Assembly (NCBI GenBank): GCA_045807745.1
Contig: JBJMGT010000030.1
Span: 145,002 to 209,001, forward strand
Direction of reading: 5' to 3'
Length of the DNA: 64,000 nucleotides
From: QHXQ01 sp045807745
GTDB lineage: Bacteria > Acidobacteriota > Blastocatellia > Pyrinomonadales > Pyrinomonadaceae
A model generated the notes under the pieces. That model made no database searches. It saw only the letters and a program-made list of their open reading frames with translations, and was not told the DNA's origin. Positions 17,672 to 26,979 of the stretch are shown here, in pieces (within the stretch, counting starts at the first letter, position 1; each line of letters starts with the position of its first letter). Both the position numbers and the translations under genes were made by a program.

Positions 17672-18970
17672 CTAGTTGCGCGTCAGGTCTTCCGCGCCAG
17701 CGCTGTTCGGGCGCGGCTGGTGCGGTGGAGCGAAGAAGGGGAAGGCGCTAAGGAAAGGCACTTCGTTGACGTTGGCGTTGTCGGACAGCCCGCCCGACGG
17801 TTGGTTGGCCACGAAGAAGAGGAGTGTGTCTACCACGTCGTCGCCGGGCCGCCGCCCGTTGGGGAAGCCCGCGTAGTTCGACGTAGAATAAATCTCCTCG
17901 CCGAAGCCGAGGCTCGTGTTCGGCGTGTTCAAATTTAACCGCAGCAGGTCGCCGTTCGTGACCACGACGCCCGCCAGAATGTTGATGTTCGTCGTATTCG
18001 TGCCGAGCGCCGTGAGCACGCCGACGATGGAGGCGGCGAAGCGCCCGTTGGCATCGTCCTGCGGCGTCGAGGCGTTGTACTCCTCTTTGCGGACGAACGG
18101 CATGATGACGGCGTTGATGCCGGGATTGCCGACGCGGTCGAGCGTCTGCCAGCGGCCGAAGCCGGCCGAAGAGTTGCCGGCCGCGACCACATCCGGCGAG
18201 CCGGGATAGAGCGCCGGGCTGCGGCGCTGGTGGACGGCTTGCACGCCGATTGAGTTGCCCGCTCCGGCGGCTGTCAATACCGAGCGCGGAATGCTAAAGG
18301 CGATGTTCATGACATTGTAGCCGGCGAAGGAGTCGCGCCCGCGCTGGAAGAGATTCGTCACCGGGGACGGGCAGAGTTCGCCCGTCGCCCCGCTACCCGT
18401 CGTCACACAGGCGACAAAGTTGTTAAAGGCTGGGATGTCAAAATTGAACGAGTCGTCGCGCATCCCGGCGAAGAACTTGACGCCGGTCGTGCCGAGGTCG
18501 GTGATGGTAGGGGCGGGCGGGCAGCCAGAGTTGCCTGCGAGACAGGTCGAGGGCGGCGTCGAGTTGGCCGTGAACGTCGAGCCGTCCATCAGCGTGATGG
18601 TCGCCACCTGCGGGGCGGTCGAGCCGGTGCGCTTGGCGAAGGTGATGTCAATGAAGCGATCTGGGCGCGGGTCGCCGTTCACGTCGATCTCGAAGCGGTG
18701 GCGGACGTTCGGGTCGAACTGGCCGAAGTTCCGATTCTCGCCCGGTGCGATAAAGCCGCGCACGGTCAGCGCGAGGATGACGCGCGCGTTGTCCGTCGGA
18801 TCGAGAAAGGCGTAAGTGTCCGCTCCGTCAACGCTCTGATCCCCATTGACGTAAGGAGCGTCGCCGTGGTCGGCGGCATTAAGCGGCGGGGCCGGGGTCA
18901 GAAATGCTGTCAGCGCAATCGTCAGCGCGAGCGCCGCGAGCGCGGCACCTCTGGTACGTGATCGCAACAT
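17672..18970 (-). CDS. DUF4331 domain secreted protein
   Basis: A 432-residue protein with a signal peptide (hydrophobic residues about 9-30). The mature N-terminus ADHGDAPYVNGDQSVDGADTYAFLDP is diagnostic of DUF4331, a family of unknown function with a conserved DHxDxP opening. The start at 18970 is chosen because AAGGAG lies 8 nt upstream; two earlier in-frame ATGs lack one. It lies 52 nt upstream of the mosaic protein gene on the same strand, and the two probably form one unit. Confidence 0.88.
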   Translation of the reverse strand: MLRSRTRGAALAALALTIALTAFLTPAPPLNAADHGDAPYVNGDQSVDGADTYAFLDPTDNARVILALTVRGFIAPGENRNFGQFDPNVRHRFEIDVNGDPRPDRFIDITFAKRTGSTAPQVATITLMDGSTFTANSTPPSTCLAGNSGCPPAPTITDLGTTGVKFFAGMRDDSFNFDIPAFNNFVACVTTGSGATGELCPSPVTNLFQRGRDSFAGYNVMNIAFSIPRSVLTAAGAGNSIGVQAVHQRRSPALYPGSPDVVAAGNSSAGFGRWQTLDRVGNPGINAVIMPFVRKEEYNASTPQDDANGRFAASIVGVLTALGTNTTNINILAGVVVTNGDLLRLNLNTPNTSLGFGEEIYSTSNYAGFPNGRRPGDDVVDTLLFFVANQPSGGLSDNANVNEVPFLSAFPFFAPPHQPRPNSAGAEDLTRN

Positions 18971-19391
18971 GGGTCTTCTCCTTAACATTATGTTCATGGG
19001 TTAAACATAAGTGCGCCACCGCTGTGCCAGCGAGCCGACGCCGGCGAGGTGTGTGAACGTTTACGATGGAAGCGGGAAAAAGACGACCCGCTTATGCAAT
19101 GTTGCGCGGCCGATGCGACAACTTGATGTGCGTCACGATGACGCCCGCTAGGAATGAACAATTATCGGTATTGATTTGTCGGCGCAATCTTACTCTAGCC
19201 GATGGTTTTGTCAACAGATATTGTTACGGGCGTAAATGGGCCGGCGGATTGCAAATGCGGCAGATTTAGTTAATTCGGTGCGCGCGCGCCAGCACTTCAT
19301 TGACAAAGCTAATCTACAGCCACTAGCATCGCCCTTCGCTGACCCGAAGATGTGACGCTCGTCTGACGAACTCAAGCCATCGTGCCGCAAT
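18971..19391. other. Intergenic region without a recognised gene
   Basis: Divergent gap between the DUF4331 gene and the TPR lipoprotein gene. A lower-G+C stretch runs from about 19141 to 19290. Short open frames here lack family resemblance and a Shine-Dalgarno sequence. Promoters for both flanking genes are expected, but no convincing -35/-10 pair was identified. Confidence 0.5.
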
Positions 19392-20726
19392 ATGCAAACA
19401 GTCGCGCGCAAAATTTTCTGTCTGCTCTTACTCTTGCTCATAGTCATCGGCGGCCAGTCCTGCGGCGGTTACTGGACGCGCCCGGCGGCGACTACCGCAC
19501 CCGCCCCGCTGCCAGCCGCGCCCCTGCCCAGCGACGAAGAGTTGACGACCGGCACAATTCGCTTCCTCGAAGAGCGCGTCCGCCAAGACCCGCTCGACTT
19601 CATCGCTTATAACAAGCTCTGCGGCTATTACCTGCAACGCCAACGCGAACTAGGCGACGTGCAATACCTTGAGTTGGCGCTGCGCGCCGCGCGCGCCTCG
19701 CTCAAAGCCATTCCCGCCGAACAGAATCCCGGCGGTCTGGCCGCGCTCGCCCGCGCCGAGTTCACCACGCACGACTTCGCTACTACGCGCGATCACGCCC
19801 GCCAGTTAATCGCGCTTGAGCCGCGTAAAGGCTACCCCTACGAACTACTGGGCGATGCTCTGTTGGAGTTGGGCGATTATGATGGGGCGGAGAGCGCGTT
19901 TACTCAGTTAGAGCGTTTGCAAGGCCCGCAGAGCTTGAGCGTAAGTCTGCGGCGCGGGCACATCGCTCTGTTGCGCGGACAGGTTGATGAGGCGCGCACG
20001 CGTTACCAATTTGCGCTGACACTGGCGCTTGACCCAGTGCCGCCGGATCGTGAGACGGTCGCTTGGTGTCGCTGGCAACTGGGCGAGTTGGCCTTCGCAC
20101 AAGGCGACTACGAGCAAGCGGAGCAGCGCTACAGGGAAGCGCTGACCACATTCCCCGACTACTATCGCGCGACTGCTGCGCTAGGGCGCGTGCGCGCCGC
20201 ACGGGGCGATCTGCCGGATGCAATCAAGCAGTACGAGCAGGTGACAAAGCGGCTGCCCGATCCGAACTACGTGGCCGCGCTCGGCGATCTCTACAAGCTC
20301 GCAGGGCGTGAGCGCGAGGCGGCGGCGCAGTACGCGCTCGTCGAACAGATCGCGCGGCTGAGCGCGTTGAACGGCGCGCTCTACAATCGCCAACTCGCGC
20401 TCTTCTACGCCGATCACGACCTGAAGCCAGACGAGGCGTATCAGCTTGCGGCCCGCGAATATCAGGTGCGCCGTGACATCTACGGCGCAGACGCGTTGGC
20501 TTGGACGGCGCTTAAAGCTGGTAAGCTCGCGGCCGCACAAACTGCGATCAAGGAAGCTCTAAAGCTGGGCACGCGGGACGCAAAGCTGCTCTATCATGCG
20601 GGTCTCATTGCGCGCGCGGCGGGTGATCAAGCGGCCGCGCATGATTATCTCCAACGCGCGCGCGCCTTGAATCCGCAGTTTGATCCGCTGCAAGCAAAGT
20701 TTGCGCAACAAGCACGCGCAGAGTAA
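19392..20726 (+). CDS. TPR-repeat lipoprotein
   Basis: A 444-residue protein. The N-terminus has a hydrophobic stretch ending in a lipobox (GGQSCGG), so it is probably lipid-anchored at about Cys24. The rest is a run of tetratricopeptide repeats, clearest in QGDYEQAEQRYREALTTFP, RGDLPDAIKQYEQV and AGDQAAAHDYLQRA. TPRs mediate protein contacts. It ends 20 nt before the metal transporter gene in the same direction, so the two may be co-expressed; the partner is unknown. Confidence 0.87.
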   Translation: MQTVARKIFCLLLLLLIVIGGQSCGGYWTRPAATTAPAPLPAAPLPSDEELTTGTIRFLEERVRQDPLDFIAYNKLCGYYLQRQRELGDVQYLELALRAARASLKAIPAEQNPGGLAALARAEFTTHDFATTRDHARQLIALEPRKGYPYELLGDALLELGDYDGAESAFTQLERLQGPQSLSVSLRRGHIALLRGQVDEARTRYQFALTLALDPVPPDRETVAWCRWQLGELAFAQGDYEQAEQRYREALTTFPDYYRATAALGRVRAARGDLPDAIKQYEQVTKRLPDPNYVAALGDLYKLAGREREAAAQYALVEQIARLSALNGALYNRQLALFYADHDLKPDEAYQLAAREYQVRRDIYGADALAWTALKAGKLAAAQTAIKEALKLGTRDAKLLYHAGLIARAAGDQAAAHDYLQRARALNPQFDPLQAKFAQQARAE

Positions 20727-20746
20727 GCTCACGCGTCCGAGGTGAT

Positions 20747-23083
20747 ATGAAGAACCCCCGCCCGACAGCCCCGCGCCGCCGCCTCTTTGCGCTCGCGTTG
20801 CTCTGTCTCTGCCTCAATATGGCTGCGCCGGTCAACGCGCATCCGCTCGGCAACTTCACCGTCAATCAATTCACGCGCCTAGAAATTAGCGCGGCCCGCG
20901 TGCGTGTACGCTTCGTCGTTGACATGGCCGAGATACCGACGTTTCAGGAATCTCTGTATTTGGACGCGGACGGCGACGGCAAGACTACGCAAACGGAACT
21001 CGACGCCTACGTGGAGCGCGCCGCGCGCATATATGCCGACGGGTTGACGCTCACAATCGACGGCGCACGCGTGCCACTCATGCTCACCGCGCATAGCATC
21101 AGTCTGCCGCCGGGCGCGGCCAATCTGCCGACGCTCCGCATTGTCTGCGATTACGAAGGCGCGTTGCCGGACAGCGCGCCGAAGCCGCGTAGCTTGCACT
21201 TTGCGGACGCAAATTACAGCGAACGCGTCGGCTGGCGCGAGATCGTCGTCGCACCCGCCACCGGCATACAGGTCTTCAACAGCACAGCATTCGGGACAGG
21301 CATTAGCGATGAACTGCGGGCCTATCCAAACGATAAACTAAGCGCCCCGCTTGATGAACGTACCGCCGAACTAGCTTTCACCAACGGCACAGCGCCCGCC
21401 GGTTCACGGCCGTTGCTGACGCGCGACGGGCGCAAAATCGAGCCGCCGGCGCGCGACCGGCTCGCAGAATTGATCGCCGTGCCTGAATTGACCGTCGGCG
21501 TCGCGCTGCTTGGGTTGCTGCTCGCGGCAGTGCTCGGCGGCTTTCATGCGCTGTCGCCGGGACATGGCAAAACCATCGTCGCCGCTTATCTCATCGGTTC
21601 ACGCGGCACGGCGAAGCACGCGGCCTTTCTCGGCCTGACTGTGACCCTTACACACACAGCCGGCGTCTTCGCGCTCGGCCTCATCACGCTCTTCGCCGCG
21701 CAGTACGTCGTGCCCGAACAGCTTTATCCGATTCTCAGTTTCATCTCTGGGGCTATCGTCGTCCTCATTGGTCTGAGCCTGTCTGCGCGCAGGCTCGGCG
21801 TAGCGTTGGGCTTCGCGCCACACGAACACGATCACGGCCACGAACACGGACAGACACATGCCGGGCACGAGCATGTGGACGCGGCGACGCTCGCACACTC
21901 GCATGGCGGCGGTACACACACGCATATGCCGCCGGGTATGGATGGGACGCGTGTTACGTGGCGCAATCTGTTGGCACTTGGCATCTCTGGCGGACTCCTG
22001 CCATGTCCCTCGGCGCTAGTTGTGTTGCTATCAGCAATCTCGCTGCACCGCGTTGGCTACGGTCTGTTGCTCGTCGTCGCATTCAGTTGCGGCTTGGCGA
22101 GCGTGTTGACGGGCATCGGGCTGCTGTTCGTCTATGCGCGGCGCTGGGTCGCGCGCCCGCTTGTATCGGCGGGCACACTTGTGCGCGTGCTGCCCGTGTT
22201 GAGCGCCTTCGTTATCACGTGCGCCGGGCTAGTCATCTGTTATGAAGCGGCCGGGCAGGCTGGTTATAGTCTTCATGGCTTGCTCGCAGTGATTGGCGGG
22301 CAGTACAAATCGTTGTTTGGCGGTGGCCAACCGGTGTTCGCCTCGAAGGGCGTGTTGGCCGTACTTGCGCTCGGCCTCGTCTTCGGTCTAAAGCACGCGA
22401 CCGAAGTGGATCATGTGGTCGCCGTGACGACCATTGTGAGTGAGCACCGCAAGTTGTGGCGTGCGACATTGGTGGGCGCGCTGTGGGGCGCGGGACACAC
22501 TGCGTCGCTCGTCATTGTCGGTGCGATTGTGCTCGTCCTGCGCGTGGCGATCCCTGATCGTGTGACCGGCTGGCTCGAATTTGGCGTCGCGCTAATGATC
22601 ATTACACTTGGCGCACTCGCCTTTGTACGGGCCTTACGCGGACGGGGCGCAATGCATGTACACAAACACCGACACGATGGCCTAGCGCACGCGCACATAC
22701 ACTTCCACGAGGCGGACACTGCACACGAGAGCGTACCGCCGGCCGCGCACTCGCACGCTGTTAAGCGCATCGGCTTCAAGCCCCTTCTGGTGGGCGCAAT
22801 GCACGGCTTGGCCGGCTCGGCTGCGCTGATGATCTTGGTGCTTGCACAGATCGCCTCGCCGCTCGTCGGCATACTCTACCTGCTCGTCTTCGGTCTCGGC
22901 TCGATTGTAGGGATGTTGTTGATGTCGGGCCTCGTGAGTCTGCCCTTCGTCCTCACCGCGCGCAAGCTCGACCGCTTTCACTACGGACTGCAAACCTGCG
23001 CCGGCGTGCTCAGCATCTGCTTCGGTCTCTGGTACGCCTACGAAACAGGCATTGCGAGCGGCTTGTTATTGACCCTGATCTGA
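20747..23083 (+). CDS. Fused nickel/cobalt transporter (NicO/RcnA-like plus UreH/NiCoT-like)
   Basis: A 778-residue membrane protein in three parts. A signal peptide leads into a periplasmic N-terminal domain (HPLGNFTVNQ; an EF-hand-like DADGDGKTTQTE near residue 75). A first transporter module (about 240-540) carries HALSPGHGKT, typical of NicO/RcnA exporters, and a His-rich loop near 358-397. A second module (about 545-778) carries HATEVDHVVAV, the HX4DH nickel signature of NiCoT/UreH permeases, a second His-rich loop near 634-665 and GAMHGLAGSAAL. Nickel or cobalt is inferred from the family. Direction is unclear, because RcnA exports while NiCoT imports. Each half is normally its own protein. 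Confidence 0.85.
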   Translation: MKNPRPTAPRRRLFALALLCLCLNMAAPVNAHPLGNFTVNQFTRLEISAARVRVRFVVDMAEIPTFQESLYLDADGDGKTTQTELDAYVERAARIYADGLTLTIDGARVPLMLTAHSISLPPGAANLPTLRIVCDYEGALPDSAPKPRSLHFADANYSERVGWREIVVAPATGIQVFNSTAFGTGISDELRAYPNDKLSAPLDERTAELAFTNGTAPAGSRPLLTRDGRKIEPPARDRLAELIAVPELTVGVALLGLLLAAVLGGFHALSPGHGKTIVAAYLIGSRGTAKHAAFLGLTVTLTHTAGVFALGLITLFAAQYVVPEQLYPILSFISGAIVVLIGLSLSARRLGVALGFAPHEHDHGHEHGQTHAGHEHVDAATLAHSHGGGTHTHMPPGMDGTRVTWRNLLALGISGGLLPCPSALVVLLSAISLHRVGYGLLLVVAFSCGLASVLTGIGLLFVYARRWVARPLVSAGTLVRVLPVLSAFVITCAGLVICYEAAGQAGYSLHGLLAVIGGQYKSLFGGGQPVFASKGVLAVLALGLVFGLKHATEVDHVVAVTTIVSEHRKLWRATLVGALWGAGHTASLVIVGAIVLVLRVAIPDRVTGWLEFGVALMIITLGALAFVRALRGRGAMHVHKHRHDGLAHAHIHFHEADTAHESVPPAAHSHAVKRIGFKPLLVGAMHGLAGSAALMILVLAQIASPLVGILYLLVFGLGSIVGMLLMSGLVSLPFVLTARKLDRFHYGLQTCAGVLSICFGLWYAYETGIASGLLLTLI

Positions 23084-23140
23084 GCGCGCGCAGACCGCAA
23101 CGAAAAGAGCGCGTGCGCGGATCCGGCGGACTTAATTCTG

Positions 23141-23168
23141 TTGACCTTTCATTATGAATGCATATAAT
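23141..23168 (+). promoter_or_regulatory. Sigma-70-type promoter of the TIR-like gene
   Basis: TTGACC at 23141-23146 and TATAAT at 23163-23168 are separated by 16 nt. Transcription would start near 23175, leaving a leader of about 175 nt before the ATG at 23352. The surrounding DNA is richer in A+T than the neighbours. Confidence 0.65.
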
Positions 23169-23351
23169 CTCTGCCCTCAGGCGGATTGACTCGACCTCAC
23201 GGATACAGGCCAGGTAATCCATCCGATCAGGTCAGTGACCGTCATTTCGTTTAACCGCGCGATAGCTGACGATACAGCCCGCCAAATCTGTGGCCGGCAA
23301 CTCCACTGCTCACGCAAGCAACAGGTAACGCATTTTCCTGAGGATTGAGAA

Positions 23352-24704
23352 ATGACCAAGCCAACGGTTTTCATCGGATCATCCACCGAGGGGCTTAAGG
23401 TGGCGCGCGCCATCAGAGACCAGCTTGATAGCGATGCTACGGTTGTAATGTGGAATGAAGATGAGTCGTTCAGGCCGGGTCAGAGTACCCTTGAATCATT
23501 GATGACCGCCTCTGAGCGTTATGATTTCGCCATTCTGGTATTCACCGCCGACGATCAGGTGATCAGCAGAGGGGATCACGCCCTGGCCCCGCGCGATAAC
23601 GTGCTCTTTGAGCTTGGGCTGTTCATGGGCCGTCTCGGTCGGGAACGAACCTTTATCGTCTATAACAGTAAAGATAACCTTAAAATCCCGTCAGACTTCA
23701 AAGGCATCAACTGTCCGGTCTATGAGAGTCGGTCAGACAACTTGATGGCCGATCTGGGCAAGGCTTGCAATCAGATTCGCAGAGAAATAGAGCGCCTCGA
23801 AACCTTCCAGCGGAACACTTACAATATCGAGAACGGTATTCTTTATCGCGTCTTGAACGCCTTCACCTCGCCGTCTTATCCCGACATTAAAATGCAAGTC
23901 CTCAACTTCGTCAGACACCCGGAGGCGGAGTCGATCACCTACATCGGGGACGTGATAGAGTTTTCCAGAGACCTCTTCAGCGACTATCTGCATCCCCATT
24001 TAACGCCGAGCCAGTTGCGCTCTTTACGGGTTTACTTCGCCTACTATCTCGGCGACGGCGTGCCGCTCGGAGACGGCGAAACCCCGATCTGCTGCAACGA
24101 CTATAATTTTGAAGGCAAGTCTTTTCCCGGTCAGTTTGTCGTTGGCATTTCTAACCCTGACAAGTTTGTCGAGCGGGCTTGGCTGCAAGGGCGTGCCTTT
24201 AGCGGCTATGCGAACAACCGGGCGCTTTCCAATTGCGCTAAGGTGTTTCAATCCGGCAATGGGCACTACAAACCCGACCTGAACAACCCGCGCGAACAGT
24301 TTGACAACTATAAAGTTGAGGATGAGTTGTCCGTTTTCACCGTGCCGGTGGAATGGCGCACACGACAGGGTAACGCGCGCATCGGGGTCTTAGCCGTTAG
24401 TTCCAAACACCCAAATTCCATCTTTGATTACATACAGGAACGCACTAAAGCGCTGGCCATCTTATTGGGCGCTTTGTTCTCCTCGCACGCCGCGCATAAC
24501 CAGAGCGAATTGGACGCTGAGACCATCAACATCATTATGGATAGGCGGCAGCTTGTGGGCTTCGATGCGGGTTGTGACGAGAGCTTCATCCGGCGGGTCA
24601 TCGGCTTGCGCCAGAAGATCGCTGCCCAGTTTGAACACGACTTTATAGAGAATGGCACGCACCTCTGGGACGGCCGGCAACTCTCTACGAGAATCTACGG
24701 CTGA
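23352..24704 (+). CDS. TIR-like nucleotide-binding protein with C-terminal GAF-like domain
   Basis: A 450-residue protein. Residues 1-150 match the predicted nucleotide-binding TIR-like domain (the type found in CAP12/Pycsar effectors): KPTVFIGSSTEGL, VVMWNEDESF, STLESLMTASERYDFAILVFTADD and NVLFELGLFMGRLGRERTF. Glu48 in TLESL is the likely catalytic NADase residue. The C-terminal half has GRAFSGYANN, LSVFTVPVEWR, ARIGVLAVSSKHPN and a final helix, which reads as a GAF-like ligand-binding domain. It stands alone with its own promoter and a Shine-Dalgarno-like GAGGATTGAGAA. Its G+C content is visibly below that of its neighbours, suggesting transfer. A role in anti-phage NAD depletion is inference from the family. 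Confidence 0.8.
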   Translation: MTKPTVFIGSSTEGLKVARAIRDQLDSDATVVMWNEDESFRPGQSTLESLMTASERYDFAILVFTADDQVISRGDHALAPRDNVLFELGLFMGRLGRERTFIVYNSKDNLKIPSDFKGINCPVYESRSDNLMADLGKACNQIRREIERLETFQRNTYNIENGILYRVLNAFTSPSYPDIKMQVLNFVRHPEAESITYIGDVIEFSRDLFSDYLHPHLTPSQLRSLRVYFAYYLGDGVPLGDGETPICCNDYNFEGKSFPGQFVVGISNPDKFVERAWLQGRAFSGYANNRALSNCAKVFQSGNGHYKPDLNNPREQFDNYKVEDELSVFTVPVEWRTRQGNARIGVLAVSSKHPNSIFDYIQERTKALAILLGALFSSHAAHNQSELDAETINIIMDRRQLVGFDAGCDESFIRRVIGLRQKIAAQFEHDFIENGTHLWDGRQLSTRIYG

Positions 24705-24748
24705 TCAGGTTTGATAGACCCCAGCCGCCAGCCCACACGCAGAACGCT

Positions 24749-25681
24749 TCAGGGCGTCGGCGTAGTGTCGTCTTCGTTGCCGTGGAGTTGGCGCTCGCCG
24801 TAGGGGTGTTCGATGGCGATTGAAGCGGGATCGGTGGGCAGGTCGTCGCCGGTGAAGCGCGCGATGACGACTGTGATGTTGTCTTCGCCGCCGCGCCGAT
24901 TAGCTTCGGCCACAAGTTCATCGCAGGCGTCTGCCAGTTCGTCCGTGCGGGCCACGACGATGTCGCGTATCTCTTCGGCGCGCAGTTTACCGGACAGCCC
25001 GTCGCTACAGAGCACGACCAGATCGCCGCGCCGCAAGGGCACACGCGACATGACGGGCGCAAGCTCGCTCTGCGCGCCGAGCGCCTGCAAGATGACGTTA
25101 CGAAACATGTGCGTCTCGGCATCCTCTTCGCTGATCTGACCTACGTCCACAAGTTGCTGCACGAGCGACTGGTCTTTGGTCGCCAGCTTGATCTCGCCGT
25201 CGCGGATCACGTAGGCGCGGCTGTCGCCGACCTGCACGAAGTCGAGCGCGCCGTTGGTAATGGCCGTGGCCGTTAAGGTCGCACCCATGCCGCTGCAACG
25301 CGGGTCTTCGATGCTCTTGCGATGAATGGCATAGTTCGCATAACCGGCCGCGTTGCGCAGACACTCGATGAGCGGAACATCCGGGTTACAGCCAGCGCCC
25401 GCGCCGGTCTCTTCATCGCCGCCGATCAGCATTTCGCGCACCGTCTCGACCGCCATCCGGCTGGCCACGTCGCCCGCCAACGCCCCGCCCATCCCATCCG
25501 ACACGATGAGCACCGCGCCCGGCTCGTTCAACTCAAAATCCTGTAACGGGGCGGGCGGTTTGGCGTCCGAGTCCGAGCCGGTCCAGCTACGTGTGGACGC
25601 GAGATCGAGCACGAGGAAGTTGTCCTCGTTGCCCTGGCGGATGCGCCCTACGTCGGTCTGTGCGTGCAGCTCAATCTTCAT
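24749..25681 (-). CDS. PP2C-type serine/threonine protein phosphatase
   Basis: A 310-residue cytoplasmic PPM-family phosphatase. It shows all metal-binding motifs: VGRIRQGNEDNFLV, VLIVSDGMGGALAGD, VGDSRAYVIRDGE, VVLCSDGLSG and GGEDNITVVIARF. It would reverse phosphorylation by Hanks-type kinases such as the one at 33598. The ATG at 25681 opens MKIELHAQTDVGRIRQGNED, the usual family N-terminus; the longer frame upstream is encoded by a repeat. No Shine-Dalgarno sequence is seen. Confidence 0.95.
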   Translation of the reverse strand: MKIELHAQTDVGRIRQGNEDNFLVLDLASTRSWTGSDSDAKPPAPLQDFELNEPGAVLIVSDGMGGALAGDVASRMAVETVREMLIGGDEETGAGAGCNPDVPLIECLRNAAGYANYAIHRKSIEDPRCSGMGATLTATAITNGALDFVQVGDSRAYVIRDGEIKLATKDQSLVQQLVDVGQISEEDAETHMFRNVILQALGAQSELAPVMSRVPLRRGDLVVLCSDGLSGKLRAEEIRDIVVARTDELADACDELVAEANRRGGEDNITVVIARFTGDDLPTDPASIAIEHPYGERQLHGNEDDTTPTP

Positions 25682-25692
25682 AAAGTAGAGAC

Positions 25693-25758
25693 GTGTGACA
25701 AGTGCAGTGCAAGGGACGAGCATTCTAGCTTGTCATCCGTGACTTGTCACTCGTTACT
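25693..25758. repeat. Heptamer-repeat hairpin upstream of the PP2C gene
   Basis: GTGACAA / GTGCAGT / GCAAGGG / ACGAG units face TTGTCAT / CCGTGAC / TTGTCAC / TCGTTAC units. It fills the gap between the stop codon of the cystathionine enzyme gene and the PP2C start (12 nt away). Confidence 0.7.
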
Positions 25759-26900
25759 TAAAGCTTTCCAAGCGCCTGATCGAGATCGGCGATGATGTCT
25801 TCGGTGTCTTCGAGGCCGACGGAGATGCGGACGAGGCCGTCGGTGATGCCGAGTTGATTGCGCTTCTCAACGGCGACAGCGGCGTGCGTCATCGTCGCCG
25901 GATGAGAGATTAAAGACTCGACCCCACCGAGACTTTCGGCGAGCGTCAAGATGCGGACTCCTTCAAGCACCTTGCGCGCGTTCTGCAAAGAGCCTACGTC
26001 AAAGGAAACCATACCGCCAAAGCCGCGCTGCTGGCGCTTCGCGAGTTCGTGCTGCTTGTGCGAGAGCGACCCCGGATAATAAAGCTTCTGCACCTTCGGA
26101 TGCTCTTCTAAAAAGGCGGCGACCACGCGTCCCGATTTGTCGTGCTGCTCCATCCTAAGTGCCAATGTCTTTGTCCCGCGCAGCACTAGCCACGAATCGA
26201 ACGGCCCAAGGATCGCGCCTACGCCGTTTTGCACGAACTGAAGCCACTCAGCGTCCCTTTCATCATTCAAAACAACGATACCGCCGATGCCGTCCGAGTG
26301 GCCGTTCAGGTATTTGGTCGTCGAATGAAGCACGATGTCCACGCCGAATTCGAGCGGGCGTTGCAGATAGGGCGACAAAAAAGTGTTGTCGCAGACGACG
26401 CGCGCGCCGTGTTTGTGCGCGATGTCGGCGACGGCCTGCAAGTCCGTCACCATCATGACGGGATTCGTCGGCGTCTCGACGTAGACCATGCGCGTGTTGT
26501 CTCTGAGCGCCGCCTCGACGTTCGTCGCATCCGATGTATCGACGAACGAAAACTCGATGCCGTAGTTCGCCAGGATGCGCGAGAAGAGACGATACGTGCC
26601 ACCGTAGGTATTGTCCGACACGATGACATGATCGCCCGCCTTCACCAGCCGCATCGTCGCGTCAATCGCCGCCATGCCGGAGGCGAACGCGAACCCGTAC
26701 TGCGCACCTTCGAGCGCGGCGACGTTGCGCTCGACGGCCGAGCGCGTCGGATTCTGCGTGCGCGCGTACTCGTAGCCGCCCGTTGGCTTGCCAAACGCTT
26801 CTTGCGCGTAGGTCGAAGTCTGATAGATCGGCACAGAGACCGCGCCCGTCTTTGCGTCCGGCTCGTTGCCCGCGTGGATTGCTGTTGTTGAGAAGCCCAT
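25758..26900 (-). CDS. Cystathionine gamma-lyase/synthase family PLP enzyme
   Basis: A 380-residue Cys/Met-metabolism PLP-dependent enzyme. Conserved features are GFSTTAIHAGNEPD, the N-terminal signature, YEYARTQNPTR (phosphate-binding Tyr and Arg), FASGMAAIDATMRL and the PLP lysine in HSTTKYLNGHSD. It pairs with the downstream-facing cysteine-synthase-family gene; together they fit a transsulfuration couple of the MccA/MccB type. Whether it makes or cleaves cystathionine cannot be told from sequence. The ATG at 26900 fits the family; earlier codons are repeat-derived. Confidence 0.92.
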   Translation of the reverse strand: MGFSTTAIHAGNEPDAKTGAVSVPIYQTSTYAQEAFGKPTGGYEYARTQNPTRSAVERNVAALEGAQYGFAFASGMAAIDATMRLVKAGDHVIVSDNTYGGTYRLFSRILANYGIEFSFVDTSDATNVEAALRDNTRMVYVETPTNPVMMVTDLQAVADIAHKHGARVVCDNTFLSPYLQRPLEFGVDIVLHSTTKYLNGHSDGIGGIVVLNDERDAEWLQFVQNGVGAILGPFDSWLVLRGTKTLALRMEQHDKSGRVVAAFLEEHPKVQKLYYPGSLSHKQHELAKRQQRGFGGMVSFDVGSLQNARKVLEGVRILTLAESLGGVESLISHPATMTHAAVAVEKRNQLGITDGLVRISVGLEDTEDIIADLDQALGKL

Positions 26901-26910
26901 AATTAAAATA

Positions 26911-26979
26911 GCGACAAGTAACGAGTGACAAGTGACGAGCAGAGACAAGTGTTAATCTTGTCACTCGTCACTCGTCACT
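26911..26979. repeat. Heptamer-repeat hairpin between the two transsulfuration genes
   Basis: On the minus strand, GTGACGA / GTGACGA / GTGACAA units, an A/T turn (GATTAACAC) and inverted TTGTCTC / GCTCGTC / ACTTGTC / ACTCGTT units. The first arm begins at the stop codon of the upstream gene, and the last ends 10 nt before the ATG at 26900. Confidence 0.78.

Noticed and set aside
23169..23351. Riboswitch or structured RNA in the long leader of the TIR-like gene
   Set aside because: No known riboswitch core or strong terminator hairpin was recognised in the roughly 175-nt leader.
26901..26948. Signal-peptide-like N-terminus of the cystathionine enzyme
   Set aside because: The extra 16 codons are translated heptamer repeat; the conserved protein starts at 26900.
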